Assembly: GCA_021836865.1 (NCBI GenBank)
Contig: JAKBHH010000001.1
Coordinates: 1 to 64,000 of the forward strand
Length of the DNA stretch: 64,000 nt
Direction: 5' to 3'
Source: Acidobacteriota bacterium
GTDB lineage: Bacteria; Acidobacteriota; Terriglobia; Terriglobales; Acidobacteriaceae
In this document: positions 43,867 to 52,811 of the stretch, piece by piece
Position numbering within the stretch: position 1 is the first letter of the stretch
Layout of the letters: each line of letters opens with the position of its first letter
Notes under the pieces: model-generated
The model's input: only the letters and a program-made list of their open reading frames with translations
The model's database searches: none
Told to the model about the DNA's origin: nothing
Program-made: the position numbers and the translations under genes

Positions 43867-44883
43867 ATGAAAGCCGTTGTCCTTGAAGGCCCAGGTCGGG
43901 CTGCATGTCAATCCGTTCCTGAACCCGCCCCGCCCGCCGCTGATACCGTGCTCGTGCGCGTGCGCAAGGTCGGCCTCTGCGGCAGCGATCTCAACTCCTA
44001 TCGCGGCCGCAATCCGCTCGTCACCTTCCCGCGCATTCCGGGCCATGAGGTCGCCGCCACCATCGTCCAGGCCGCTCCCGCGTATCCCCAGTGGGCCGTC
44101 GGCATGGCCGTCACCCTCGCGCCTTATTCCAACTGTGGCCAGTGCCCCGCCTGCCTGCGCGGACGCCCCAACGCCTGCCAGTTCAATCAGACACTCGGCG
44201 TGCAGCGCGATGGCGCGCTCACTGAGACCATCGCCGTTCCCGCCTCGCGCCTCTTCAGCGCCAGCCTCAGTCTCAAGGAGCTCTGCCTCGTTGAGCCGCT
44301 CACCGTCGGCTTTCACGCCGCTGCGCGCGGCCGCGTCGCGCCAGAGGAGATCGTCGCCGTCATCGGCTGCGGCGGCGTCGGCCTCGGCGCAGTCGCCGGC
44401 GCGGCCTTTCGCGGTGCCACCGTCATCGCCATTGACCTCGACGACGCCAAGCTCGCCACCGCGCAAAAGGCCGGCGCCGCGCACACCATACACACCGCAC
44501 GACAGGATCTGCACGCCGCGCTCGCCGAGCTCACCGGCGGCCGCGGCCCAGACGTCGTCATTGAGGCCATCGGCCTTCCGCAGACCTTTCGCGCCGCCGT
44601 CGAAGAGGTCGCCTTCACCGGCCGCGTCGTCTACATCGGCTACGCCAAAGAACCCGTCGCCTATGAAACGCGCCTCTTCGTCCAGAAAGAGCTCGACATC
44701 CTCGGCTCGCGCAACGCGCTGCCTGAGGACTTCCGCTCCGTCATCCGCATGTTGGAGGAGCATCGCTTTCCCGTCGACGACACCGTCACGCACATTGTCC
44801 CCATGGAAGAGACGCCGGCCATCCTCGCCGCGTGGGATCGCGACCCCGCCCGCTTCACCAAAATCATGATCGACGTCAGCTAA
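43867..44883 (+). CDS. Zinc-binding medium-chain dehydrogenase, probably sugar/sugar-acid oxidising
   Basis: The 338-residue MDR enzyme has the catalytic zinc motifs CGSDLNSYRG and GHEVAA, the structural zinc cluster C-x2-C-x2-C-x7-C (CGQCPACLRGRPNAC), and the Rossmann G-C-G-G-V-G-L-G. It resembles threonine, galactitol and L-galactonate/L-idonate 5-dehydrogenases. In enteric bacteria L-galactonate dehydrogenase works upstream of the altronate pathway, so pairing with the divergent UxaA-like gene suggests a related reaction; this is inference. CAGGAG lies before the ATG. Confidence 0.88.
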   Translation: MKAVVLEGPGRAACQSVPEPAPPAADTVLVRVRKVGLCGSDLNSYRGRNPLVTFPRIPGHEVAATIVQAAPAYPQWAVGMAVTLAPYSNCGQCPACLRGRPNACQFNQTLGVQRDGALTETIAVPASRLFSASLSLKELCLVEPLTVGFHAAARGRVAPEEIVAVIGCGGVGLGAVAGAAFRGATVIAIDLDDAKLATAQKAGAAHTIHTARQDLHAALAELTGGRGPDVVIEAIGLPQTFRAAVEEVAFTGRVVYIGYAKEPVAYETRLFVQKELDILGSRNALPEDFRSVIRMLEEHRFPVDDTVTHIVPMEETPAILAAWDRDPARFTKIMIDVS

Positions 44884-44906
44884 GAGACCTTACCCAACCG
44901 GGTGCC

Positions 44907-44954
44907 GGGTGCCCCATTCAAGGTTTCCACGTAAGTGGAGACCTTGGGTGGGAG
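44907..44954. repeat. REP-like palindrome B2
   Basis: CCCATTCAAGGTTTCCAC pairs with GTGGAGACCTTGGGTGGG around GTAA, with a few G-T pairs, preceded by GGGTGCC. Confidence 0.75.
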
Positions 44955-45039
44955 AGCACAACCCTGAATCGAGATGGAGCCGCATCGCCACTTTCGGCCA
45001 AGGTGTGAAACGCACAACCTGAGCTCACCACTCAACCGT

Positions 45040-45084
45040 GTGCCCCATCCATTTTGTCTGCATCAGCAGACGAAATGGGTGGGC
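45040..45084. repeat. REP-like palindrome B3
   Basis: The arms at 45044-45060 and 45067-45083 form a 17-bp stem with two G-T pairs, preceded by GTGC. Its inner sequence (GTCTGC...CAGACGAAATG) is nearly the same as unit B4 at 61190, over 16 kb away. Confidence 0.75.
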
Positions 45085-45097
45085 GTGAGACATCCCA

Positions 45098-45826
45098 CTA
45101 CACATGCGCCAGCCGCAGCAGCACCCCCGCCAGCACGCCGCCCACCAGCGGCCCCAGCACAGGAATCGCCGCATAGCTCCAGTTCGATCCGCCCTTGCCG
45201 GGAATCGGCGCCAGCGCATGAATCAGTCTCGGCCCCAGGTCGCGCGCCGGGTTAATCGCGTAGCCTGTCGTCCCGCCGAGCGAAAGGCCAATGCCCCACA
45301 CCAGGCTCGCCACCAGCCACTGCCCCACGCCCGCCGCCGGCCCCGTCGCAGACACACCATGCGAGCCGATCGACCCCGCCACCACCACCAGCACCATCGT
45401 GCCAATCACTTCGCCCAGAAAATTGAACACCGGGCTCCGCACCGCGCCGTTGGTGCAGAAGATGCCCAGCTTCGCTCCGGCGTCGGGCGTCAGCTTCCAG
45501 TGCGGGCCATAGTGCACCACCGTCAGCGCCGCGCCGCACATGCCGCCCAGCAACTGCGCCAGCCACAGGCTCAGCATGTGCGAGTAGTCGCCGCTTGAAA
45601 CCGCGCTCGCCAGCGTAATCGCCGGATTCAGATTCGCCCCCGGACTGCCGAAGGCCTGCGCCACCAGCACGCCGCACAGCACCGCCAGCGCCCATCCCGT
45701 CGTCACCACCATCCAGCCCGCGTCGGCCGCATACGACTTGCGCAGCGTCACGCCCGCGCAAACGCCATTGCCCAGCAGCACCAGAACCAGCGTGCCTATC
45801 CATTCGCCAAACCACACCGAGTGCAT
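45098..45826 (-). CDS. Aquaglyceroporin (MIP family)
   Basis: The 242-residue channel has six transmembrane helices and both NPA boxes, GANLNPAITLA near residue 65 and YAINPARDLGPRL near residue 192. The D-L-G-P-R-L following the second box is seen in GlpF-like glycerol channels. GAGGAAG lies before the ATG at 45826; the TTG one codon earlier is less likely. The transported solute may be glycerol or water. Confidence 0.94.
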   Translation of the reverse strand: MHSVWFGEWIGTLVLVLLGNGVCAGVTLRKSYAADAGWMVVTTGWALAVLCGVLVAQAFGSPGANLNPAITLASAVSSGDYSHMLSLWLAQLLGGMCGAALTVVHYGPHWKLTPDAGAKLGIFCTNGAVRSPVFNFLGEVIGTMVLVVVAGSIGSHGVSATGPAAGVGQWLVASLVWGIGLSLGGTTGYAINPARDLGPRLIHALAPIPGKGGSNWSYAAIPVLGPLVGGVLAGVLLRLAHV

Positions 45827-46010
45827 CAAGGCTTCCTCTTGACCCTCTCACGCGCCGGGCATGCACACACGCTCCGCCTGGCCGCAATCGAAAGTTGAAT
45901 TCTCTGAACCCTCGCATTCTCCAGCACGCGGCCCCGCATCGCCAAGAGCCGGCAACCTGTCAAGTCCCGCGCCTCACCGTGCAAGGCTCAAATCATTGAA
46001 AACACGGGTT

Positions 46011-46056
46011 GAAAAACTTGCTCCGAGTTTGCAGGTTAATTCCCTCCATTTCGCTA
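46011..46056 (+). promoter_or_regulatory. Phage-region upstream element, copy 1
   Basis: The blocks GAAAAA, TCCGA, TTTGCA, GTTAATTCCC and TTTCGCTA occur in this order and closely match copy 2 at 54765-54811. It lies 212 bases upstream of the next start codon. It may be a phage-type promoter or regulator-binding site. Confidence 0.6.
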
Positions 46057-46182
46057 TCCTGAATACATTCCAGAAACAGAAGCAAGGCTAAAGGAGAGCG
46101 CGTGTTGCTCTTCTCATTCTTTTCGGACTCCTGCCGCGGACTCTGTGCCGTCGAAATGAGCCTGAAAGCAACGGCGCGGATC

Positions 46183-46203
46183 GCGACTCCGGCGCGGAGT
46201 CGC
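46183..46203 (+). promoter_or_regulatory. 9-bp leader hairpin
   Basis: GCGACTCCG pairs perfectly with CGGAGTCGC across a 3-base loop in the long leader of the 117-residue gene; a similar strong stem lies in the portal leader. Confidence 0.6.
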
Positions 46204-46268
46204 TGGGCAAACCATCCGCTGCACCGGGTCACAACCGCGGAAGGCTGTCCGGGATTGGCGGACAGAAA

Positions 46269-46622
46269 ATGGAAACGCAGAACAAATTCGTGGGGATGCA
46301 ATCGCCACGCATATCGGAAACGGAACAGGAACCACCCGTACTCAACGGCGCTGAGCAAATGCGACTTGCCGCGGACATCGTCCTGCGGGAAAAAAGCCTT
46401 GACATCGCAGACGCGCTGGCAGACAGCAGTAAGCAGGGCCACATCCAGTGTGCCAGGTTCCTCTATGACCTCGCCGAGCGCTACGGAGCAATCGCGCAAA
46501 AGCAGACGGAGGAGCAAGACCAAAGCATCGCTGCCCAGTGGGCGGCGGAGGCTGAGTGGACGGGGCAAAGCTGTGAAGAAAATGCGGAAACAAACGGCGG
46601 GTGCCGCGAGCCCGAGGGCTGA
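46269..46622 (+). CDS. Hypothetical protein at the head of the phage-region unit
   Basis: This 117-residue, mostly helical protein contains LAADIVLREKSLDIADALADSSKQGHIQCARFLYDLAERYG, a pattern I recall from small uncharacterised acidobacterial proteins. The C terminus has an acidic AEAEWTGQSCEEN segment. Its position 149 bases before the spike gene, behind the conserved upstream element, suggests a regulator or packaging accessory, but no motif proves this. A small terminase role would be speculation. Confidence 0.6.
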   Translation: METQNKFVGMQSPRISETEQEPPVLNGAEQMRLAADIVLREKSLDIADALADSSKQGHIQCARFLYDLAERYGAIAQKQTEEQDQSIAAQWAAEAEWTGQSCEENAETNGGCREPEG

Positions 46623-46770
46623 GCGGCTCGCGCCGGATTGTTCCCAGGCATCAAACCTCAACAGGAACGGTCCAACACAACTGGGCCATCGCCTGCGGGG
46701 CGCGGCAGTCAAGTGCCGCGCAACCTGACGACGATGGCCCTTCGGGCTATAACCGCAGAAGGAAGATAAG

Positions 46771-49700
46771 ATGAACCTCACGAAACTCGATTCGATGCGC
46801 GCCGCCAGGTGGCTCGCCACTGGCCTGCTCGGCATGGCGCTTGCGGGTCTGGCCTGCGCGCAGGGCGTCACCACAACCACCGTGCAGGGAACCGTCTATC
46901 TGGCCAACGGCCAGCCGGGCTCGGGAACCGTCCTCATCAGTTGGCCCTCCTTCACCACCGCCGGCGGCGCGCTCGTCGCAGCCGGCAACACAACCGCCAC
47001 CATCGGCGCGGATGGCTTCCTCAGTGTGAACCTCGCGCCCAATCTCGGCTCATCGCCCGCCGGACTCTTTTACACAGCCGTCTTTCAAATGAGCGACGGC
47101 TCCTACAGCACGCAATACTGGGTCGTGCCCGCCGCATCGCAGGCCGCCCTCGCCGCCGTCCAGTCGCAGATCATGCCCTCCGTGCAGGCCGTGCAGGCTG
47201 TCAACAAGGCCTATGTCGATCAGGCCATCCAGGCCGTCACCGCCAGCACGCTCGCGCCTTCCGGCGGCACCCTCACCGGCCCGCTCTACCTCAGCGGCGA
47301 CCCCACACAATCCCTTCAGGCCGCGGACAAGCACTACGTCGACGCCTCCTTCAGTCAGGCCCTGCCGCTCACCGGCGGCACGCTCACCGGCCCCGTTACC
47401 GCCACGCAAATCGGCGCAGCGATTCAGGTCGATCAGATGTCCGGCGCCGACTTCGGCGCAAAGCTGCAATCCTGCCTGGCCGGCATCAGCAGCACCTACG
47501 GCGGCACATGTGACGCGCGCAACTTCTCCGGCGCCCTCGCCATGGCCGCCAATGTCACCATCTCCACCGCCAACACCACCGTGCTTCTGCCCTGCGCCAC
47601 CATCAACACTGCGGATCAAATCCTCGTCACCGCGGGCACGCGCAATGTCTCGCTGCGCGGCTGCGCGCTGCGCGGTTCCAGCGCTGCCAGCGGCACACTC
47701 GGCGGCACCGTCTTCGCGTACTCCGGCTCAGCCGCCATGATCCAGGTTGGCGACCCCACCTACGCCGCCGACACGCAGGGCTTCCATCTCGACAACGCCG
47801 TCCTCAACACCACCGCCTCCGCCAGCGCCACCGCGCAGGGCCTCCGGGCCTACCGCACGCAGGAGCTCGACCTCGAAAGCCTCTACTTCCAGGGCAACTC
47901 CAACCAGACCGCCCTCACCCTCGACGGCACCGGGAACTACACCGGCGGCACCTTCTATGACGACGCCTTCACCGGCTTCCTCATCGCCGTCAACGCCATC
48001 GGCCACCAGGTCGCGAATCCCGCCACCACGGACTGGCTCAACGCCAGCACCTTCGTCCGCCTTCACATCGACTGCCCTACCGCAAGCGGCAATCCCATCC
48101 CAGGCGCCACCGGCATCAACCTGGCGCAGGGCGACGGCAACACCTTCACCGGTGGCGATGTCGAAGGCTGCTCCACCGCGCTGCACCTCGGCCCCAACGC
48201 GCAAAACAATACCATCGTCGGCCTGCGCAATGAGAACTCCGCAAGCCAGGTCATCGCCGACGTCGGCAGCGCCTACAACAACTGGATCACCGGCGGCACC
48301 ATGTTCTCCGGCAAACTCACTGACAACGGCACGCGCAACAGCTTCCTTGATACCTTCCATCGCAGCTTCAACGGCATCAACGGCGACTGGTACGGCTCGC
48401 AGCAGGACGCAACCGTCACCAACCACTTCCGCCTCGGCACCGGCGCCGGCAACGAGCGCGGCCTTCTGGATCGCTACCAGACCGACTCCGGCTATCGCTG
48501 GACAGCCGGCCTCAGCGACGCCGCCGCGGGCGAGCAGTTCTACCAGGTGCTCGACGAGCTGAACAACGTCTATCGCCTCTCCATCGGCCAGTACAACAAC
48601 GGCCAGTCCAGCACCAACAACCAGACCGTCCTCAACGCCGCGGGCTCCGGTGCCGTCGTCCTCAACGGCTCCAGCAACTCCGGCACCGGCGGCGTCATCT
48701 TCGGCTCCGGCGGACCCAGCGAAGCCACCGTCGCCACCATCAGCAACACCGGCAACGCCCAGTTCAACGGGACGTTGCAGGTCGCGGGCCCATCCACCTT
48801 CACCTCATCCGCCACCGTGCGCAACCAGGCCGATGCCGAGATCGACGCATTGCTATGGGCCGGCCTCACCGCAGAGCAGAAGGAGTCCTTCATCTACAAG
48901 GACCACACCGGTCTGAGCCAGTGGTACATGGTCAAGGACGCAAGTAACAACTGGGCCCTCAACTCCGCCACCGGCGGCCTTGACAGCATCAAGGCGTATC
49001 AGAGCACCAACTCCGGCGACACTTACATCAACGCCTCCAACGCAGCCGGCGTCGTGCGCGTCAACTACGAGCCCGGCGCAGGCACGGCCTTCAACGTCTA
49101 CGGCGGCGGCAGCAGCGCGCTCTACGCCAGCTTCAGCGGCACAAAGGCCATCAAGCTGCCCGGCCTTGCCGCGGCCAGCGGAACGAACTGTCTGCAGATC
49201 GACAACTCCGGCTACATCACCAACACCGGCGCGGCCTGCGGCTCCGCCAGCACCACCGGCACCGTCAATGGAGGCTCCGCCGGACAGATCGCCTTCTACA
49301 ACTCCACCGGCACCGCCATCAGCGGCATGAGCGCCGTCCCCGTCAGCGCAGGCGGAACCGGCACCACCACGCCGGCGGGAGCACTGGCAAACCTGGGTGG
49401 CCTTCCCCTTGCCGGCGGTACCCTCACCGGTCCACTCATCGCCAGCGTCAATGAGCAGTTCAACGTGATGGCCCCTCCCTACAACGCCAAAGGCGATGGC
49501 GTTACAGACGACACTGCAGCAATCAACTCCGCTATTACGGCGGCGGGCGCTGCGGGCGTTGTGGTTCTGCCGCCCGGCTACGCATTTAAGGTAAGCGCAC
49601 TCACCTTGCAGAACTACACAAAGATCAGCGCGAGCGGCGCGAAGCTGATTCCGTCCACTGCCAATCAGACGCTACTCACGATTCCAGCAGGCCCAAGCTT

Positions 49701-51228
49701 GCAGACCAACGGGAAACTCATCATCTCAGGCCTTGAAATCGACGGAAGCAGCCAGAGCGGAACAACGGGGATCGCCGCCGGTAACAACGCTCAGGTGATT
49801 CTCGACAAGGTAAACATCCATGATTGCGCGGTAGGAGCGGCACTAACCGCAACCCAGTTCGCCGACTTTTATTCCCTGCGCCTCTATAACAACGGCGTCG
49901 GAATGAAGGTTTATTCAGACCCTTCAGCCGGAGGAGGAAACAGCATCAACTTCTTTGGAGGGCAGATCGTAGGAAACACAGTCGGCGTGATCTTTGCGAC
50001 TTCAAACATGGGACAGGGGTCAAACTACTTCTATAACACTTCGTTCCTCAGCAACCAGGTTGCAGCCGTCGCAGCCTTCGGTGTCTCCGCTATGGCCGAG
50101 CAAGTGTATTTCTACGGCGCCACGCCGGAGGACAACGCTGTCTCAACAGCGCCCGCCAGCACCACGGTAGACGGTCATGTCATCCAACGCGCCGCGTTCT
50201 TCGGGAGTGCGGCCATGTTTAACTTCGAGTCAACGTTTGTAGCGGATGCGCTGGCAAACCCGTGGATGATCCTGACCAACGGTTCCATCGCCAGTCTGTA
50301 CGATCTTTCAGGATATGGCCAGCCTTATGGGGTGCTCGTTCAGGCCGACGCAACAAGCTCGGTGAAATTCAATGGATATGATGGGGCAATTGGCATCGTT
50401 GACAACATCGCCAAGTGGCCTCCCAGCCTGATACTGAGTACCGGCTGGCAGGGCTACGGCGCTGCTCTTTATGAGCCTTCAGCGATTCAGAATAACTTGA
50501 ATGGCACGCCTTCATCCCCCTACCTTTTCACTACGGGTGTTGCTTCGACGGGAACCGATAACGACCCCGTGTACGGCGTGGTCAACAATGTGACATTCGC
50601 TGCTTCCGCTGGAACGTCGGAGACGAATCGGGCGATACTTCCTGCCTTTTCCTCCGTGCCCACAGTGGCCTCCGATGTCGCCGTAAGCATTCTGGCGAAG
50701 TCCAACATCAATTGCAGCGTGCGTTACGGCAACTACCCCACCAACCCCTACGGTGTGACAGTCCCTCTTGCCGCTGGAATATGGACGCGCATGGTCTTCA
50801 CCATCGCTGATCTGGCAGCCAATACGAACGTAGACCCGATGCTCTACGCTGCCGATGCTTCCGGCTGTACCGTTGACCTGGCCAGAATGCAGATCACCGC
50901 AGGGCCGACCGGAACGCCCGCAACCCAGAGCGCAATTGCTCAAGTGATCGCAACAGGTGCCGTAGGGGGTGTCGGGTTGTCCTTGACGGGCACAACCGGA
51001 AGCATCGGCGGGTCAGCTCTGGCCGCGGGGGCCTGCACCAGCGGGACCGTAGCGGTTACGGGTGCAACGACAGGAATGTCGGTCGCGGCGTCGCCTGTTA
51101 CGTATCCCGGCGATGGCATCGCGTGGCGTGCCTATGTCTCATCGTCCGGCGTCGTCACCGTCAAGGTCTGCGCGGATGTGGCGGCAACTCCCGCGGTCAG
51201 CGCGTATAACGTGCGTGTCCTGCAGTAA
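46771..51228 (+). CDS. Large beta-helix protein, phage tail-spike-like, with signal peptide
   Basis: The 1485-residue product has a signal peptide (RWLATGLLGMALAGLACAQG). Three copies of a G-G-T-L-T-G-P repeat occur, near residues 168, 202 and 880; the first is followed by QAADKHYVDASF, as found in phage tail fibres. Two right-handed beta-helix regions follow: one around residues 220-500 starting DFGAKLQSCLAG, the other starting NAKGDGVTDDTAAINSAI near residue 905, typical of pectate-lyase-like phage spikes. The final AAGACTSGTVAV-like segment resembles a phage C-terminal tip. The second helix region has visibly lower GC than the first, so the gene may be a mosaic. A Sec signal is odd for a virion protein; a secreted polysaccharide lyase is an alternative. 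Confidence 0.8.
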   Translation: MNLTKLDSMRAARWLATGLLGMALAGLACAQGVTTTTVQGTVYLANGQPGSGTVLISWPSFTTAGGALVAAGNTTATIGADGFLSVNLAPNLGSSPAGLFYTAVFQMSDGSYSTQYWVVPAASQAALAAVQSQIMPSVQAVQAVNKAYVDQAIQAVTASTLAPSGGTLTGPLYLSGDPTQSLQAADKHYVDASFSQALPLTGGTLTGPVTATQIGAAIQVDQMSGADFGAKLQSCLAGISSTYGGTCDARNFSGALAMAANVTISTANTTVLLPCATINTADQILVTAGTRNVSLRGCALRGSSAASGTLGGTVFAYSGSAAMIQVGDPTYAADTQGFHLDNAVLNTTASASATAQGLRAYRTQELDLESLYFQGNSNQTALTLDGTGNYTGGTFYDDAFTGFLIAVNAIGHQVANPATTDWLNASTFVRLHIDCPTASGNPIPGATGINLAQGDGNTFTGGDVEGCSTALHLGPNAQNNTIVGLRNENSASQVIADVGSAYNNWITGGTMFSGKLTDNGTRNSFLDTFHRSFNGINGDWYGSQQDATVTNHFRLGTGAGNERGLLDRYQTDSGYRWTAGLSDAAAGEQFYQVLDELNNVYRLSIGQYNNGQSSTNNQTVLNAAGSGAVVLNGSSNSGTGGVIFGSGGPSEATVATISNTGNAQFNGTLQVAGPSTFTSSATVRNQADAEIDALLWAGLTAEQKESFIYKDHTGLSQWYMVKDASNNWALNSATGGLDSIKAYQSTNSGDTYINASNAAGVVRVNYEPGAGTAFNVYGGGSSALYASFSGTKAIKLPGLAAASGTNCLQIDNSGYITNTGAACGSASTTGTVNGGSAGQIAFYNSTGTAISGMSAVPVSAGGTGTTTPAGALANLGGLPLAGGTLTGPLIASVNEQFNVMAPPYNAKGDGVTDDTAAINSAITAAGAAGVVVLPPGYAFKVSALTLQNYTKISASGAKLIPSTANQTLLTIPAGPSLQTNGKLIISGLEIDGSSQSGTTGIAAGNNAQVILDKVNIHDCAVGAALTATQFADFYSLRLYNNGVGMKVYSDPSAGGGNSINFFGGQIVGNTVGVIFATSNMGQGSNYFYNTSFLSNQVAAVAAFGVSAMAEQVYFYGATPEDNAVSTAPASTTVDGHVIQRAAFFGSAAMFNFESTFVADALANPWMILTNGSIASLYDLSGYGQPYGVLVQADATSSVKFNGYDGAIGIVDNIAKWPPSLILSTGWQGYGAALYEPSAIQNNLNGTPSSPYLFTTGVASTGTDNDPVYGVVNNVTFAASAGTSETNRAILPAFSSVPTVASDVAVSILAKSNINCSVRYGNYPTNPYGVTVPLAAGIWTRMVFTIADLAANTNVDPMLYAADASGCTVDLARMQITAGPTGTPATQSAIAQVIATGAVGGVGLSLTGTTGSIGGSALAAGACTSGTVAVTGATTGMSVAASPVTYPGDGIAWRAYVSSSGVVTVKVCADVAATPAVSAYNVRVLQ

Positions 51229-51295
51229 TCCATCCCCATCAACCAACCACCGCAGGCGCGCACCGCGGCGTGCGCGCCGCAGGGAGCGCCGCGCC

Positions 51296-52810
51296 ATGAT
51301 TTCAAATGAACAGCCGTTGCGCCGCCTGGCAATGGATCGCGAAGAGCTGATGCGTCTCGGACGCATCCTCGATCATCGCCCCGCGAGCCTGCAGGGCGAG
51401 ACCGTCGCCATGGCGCTCGCCGCGCGCCTGCTGCGCGTGCGCACTCGCGACGGCGCCTCAGCCCCGCTCCGTCCCAACCCCGCGCAGCGCGCCTTTGAGC
51501 AGCGGCGCGGCCAGCGCAACATCGTCCTCAAGGCGCGGCAGATGGGCCTTACTACATGGGCCGCCGCGCGCTTCTTCCTCAAGACCATCACCCAGCCCGG
51601 CACGCTCACCTTGGAGGTCGCGCACACCCAGGAGGCCGCCGAAGAGATCTTTCGCATCGTGCATCGCTTTCTCAGCCGCCTCCCCGCCGCGCTGCGCGAA
51701 GGACCGCTTAGAACCTCGCGCGCCAACGTGCGCCAGATTGCCTTTCCGCGCATCGACGCGCAGTATCTCGTCGTCTCCGCCGGCGACCGCAACGCCGGCC
51801 GCGGCCTCACCGTGCAGAACCTGCACTGCAGCGAGCTGGCCCGCTGGCCCGGCGACCCCGCTGAAACCCTCGCCGGCCTGCGCGCGGCGCTTGCGCCCAG
51901 CGGCGAAACCATTCTCGAGTCCACGCCCGACGGCGTCGGCGGCTGCTTTCATGAGGAATGGCTCAAGGCCGCTGAAACCGGCTTCGTGCGGCACTTCCTG
52001 CCCTGGTGGATTGAACCGCGCTATCGCGCCGCCGCCGTCGATGCTGCACCTCTTACCGAGGAAGAGCGCGACCTCTGCGCACGCCACAACCTCGACCTCG
52101 AGCAGATTGCCTTTCGCCGCCGGTTGCGCGCCGGCTTTCGCGGCCTCGCGCGCCAGGAGTATGCCGAGGACAGCGCCAGTTGCTTCCTCGCGAGCGGCGA
52201 GTCTGTCTTCGAGCTTGCGGCGATCGACGCGCGCCTCGCCACCGTCCCGCCTCCCGCCGAAACGCGCCGCAACGGCACGCTCGAAATCTGGCTGCCGCCG
52301 GTGACGGGCAAACAGTATCTGGTTGCCGTGGACCCGACCGGCGGCGGCAGCGAGGGCGACTACTCCGCCGCGCAGGTGGTTGAGTTGCACACCGGTCTGC
52401 AGTGCGCCGAGTTTGCCGGCCACGTCGGCGGCCTCGAACTGGCGCGTCTCATCACCGATCTTGCCCGCGAGTACAACCACGCCCTGCTCGTCATCGAGCG
52501 CAACAACCACGGCGCGGGCGTGCTGGCCCTGGCCGATACGGCCTGCGCCTACTCGCGCATCTATGCGCAGCGCGGCCAGCCCGGCTGGCTCACCACTACC
52601 GTCACGCGCCCCGCCGTGCTCGGCCACCTCGACGCCGCGTTGGTCGAAAACTCCGACCGCTTCATGAGCCGTCGTCTGCTGGCCGAGTGCCGCAGCTTTG
52701 TGCGCCTGCCCAACGGCGGCACCGGCGCCCGCGCCGGCACGCACGACGACCGCGTGATGGCCATGGCCATCGCCCTCGGCGCGCGGGCCGAGCTGCTGGC
52801 CAGGCCGTAA
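51296..52810 (+). CDS. Phage terminase large subunit
   Basis: This 504-residue ATPase-nuclease packages DNA into procapsids. The deviant Walker A loop is LKARQMGLTT near residue 80, and the RNase H-like nuclease domain shows AVDPTGGGSEGDYSA near residue 343 and the acidic THDDRVMAMAIAL near residue 482; LLVIERNNHGAG lies between. GGGAG precedes the ATG at 51296; longer frames upstream run into the spike gene in another frame. No small terminase gene is recognised nearby. Length is in the usual range. Confidence 0.9.
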   Translation: MISNEQPLRRLAMDREELMRLGRILDHRPASLQGETVAMALAARLLRVRTRDGASAPLRPNPAQRAFEQRRGQRNIVLKARQMGLTTWAAARFFLKTITQPGTLTLEVAHTQEAAEEIFRIVHRFLSRLPAALREGPLRTSRANVRQIAFPRIDAQYLVVSAGDRNAGRGLTVQNLHCSELARWPGDPAETLAGLRAALAPSGETILESTPDGVGGCFHEEWLKAAETGFVRHFLPWWIEPRYRAAAVDAAPLTEEERDLCARHNLDLEQIAFRRRLRAGFRGLARQEYAEDSASCFLASGESVFELAAIDARLATVPPPAETRRNGTLEIWLPPVTGKQYLVAVDPTGGGSEGDYSAAQVVELHTGLQCAEFAGHVGGLELARLITDLAREYNHALLVIERNNHGAGVLALADTACAYSRIYAQRGQPGWLTTTVTRPAVLGHLDAALVENSDRFMSRRLLAECRSFVRLPNGGTGARAGTHDDRVMAMAIALGARAELLARP

Positions 52811-52811
52811 A

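Larger units (their letters stand above)
45827..46268. other. Intergenic leader of the phage-derived region
   Basis: About 440 bases between the aquaporin and the first phage-region gene hold the conserved upstream element at 46011-46056 and a perfect 9-bp hairpin at 46183-46203. I see no gene in the first half. A plus-strand frame from 46102 overlaps the real gene in another frame and is not conserved in style. Confidence 0.6.

Noticed and set aside
46102-46728. 208-residue plus-strand frame overlapping the 117-residue gene
   Set aside because: Arg/Ser-rich out-of-frame translation; the alternative frame has a natural protein composition and ribosome binding site.
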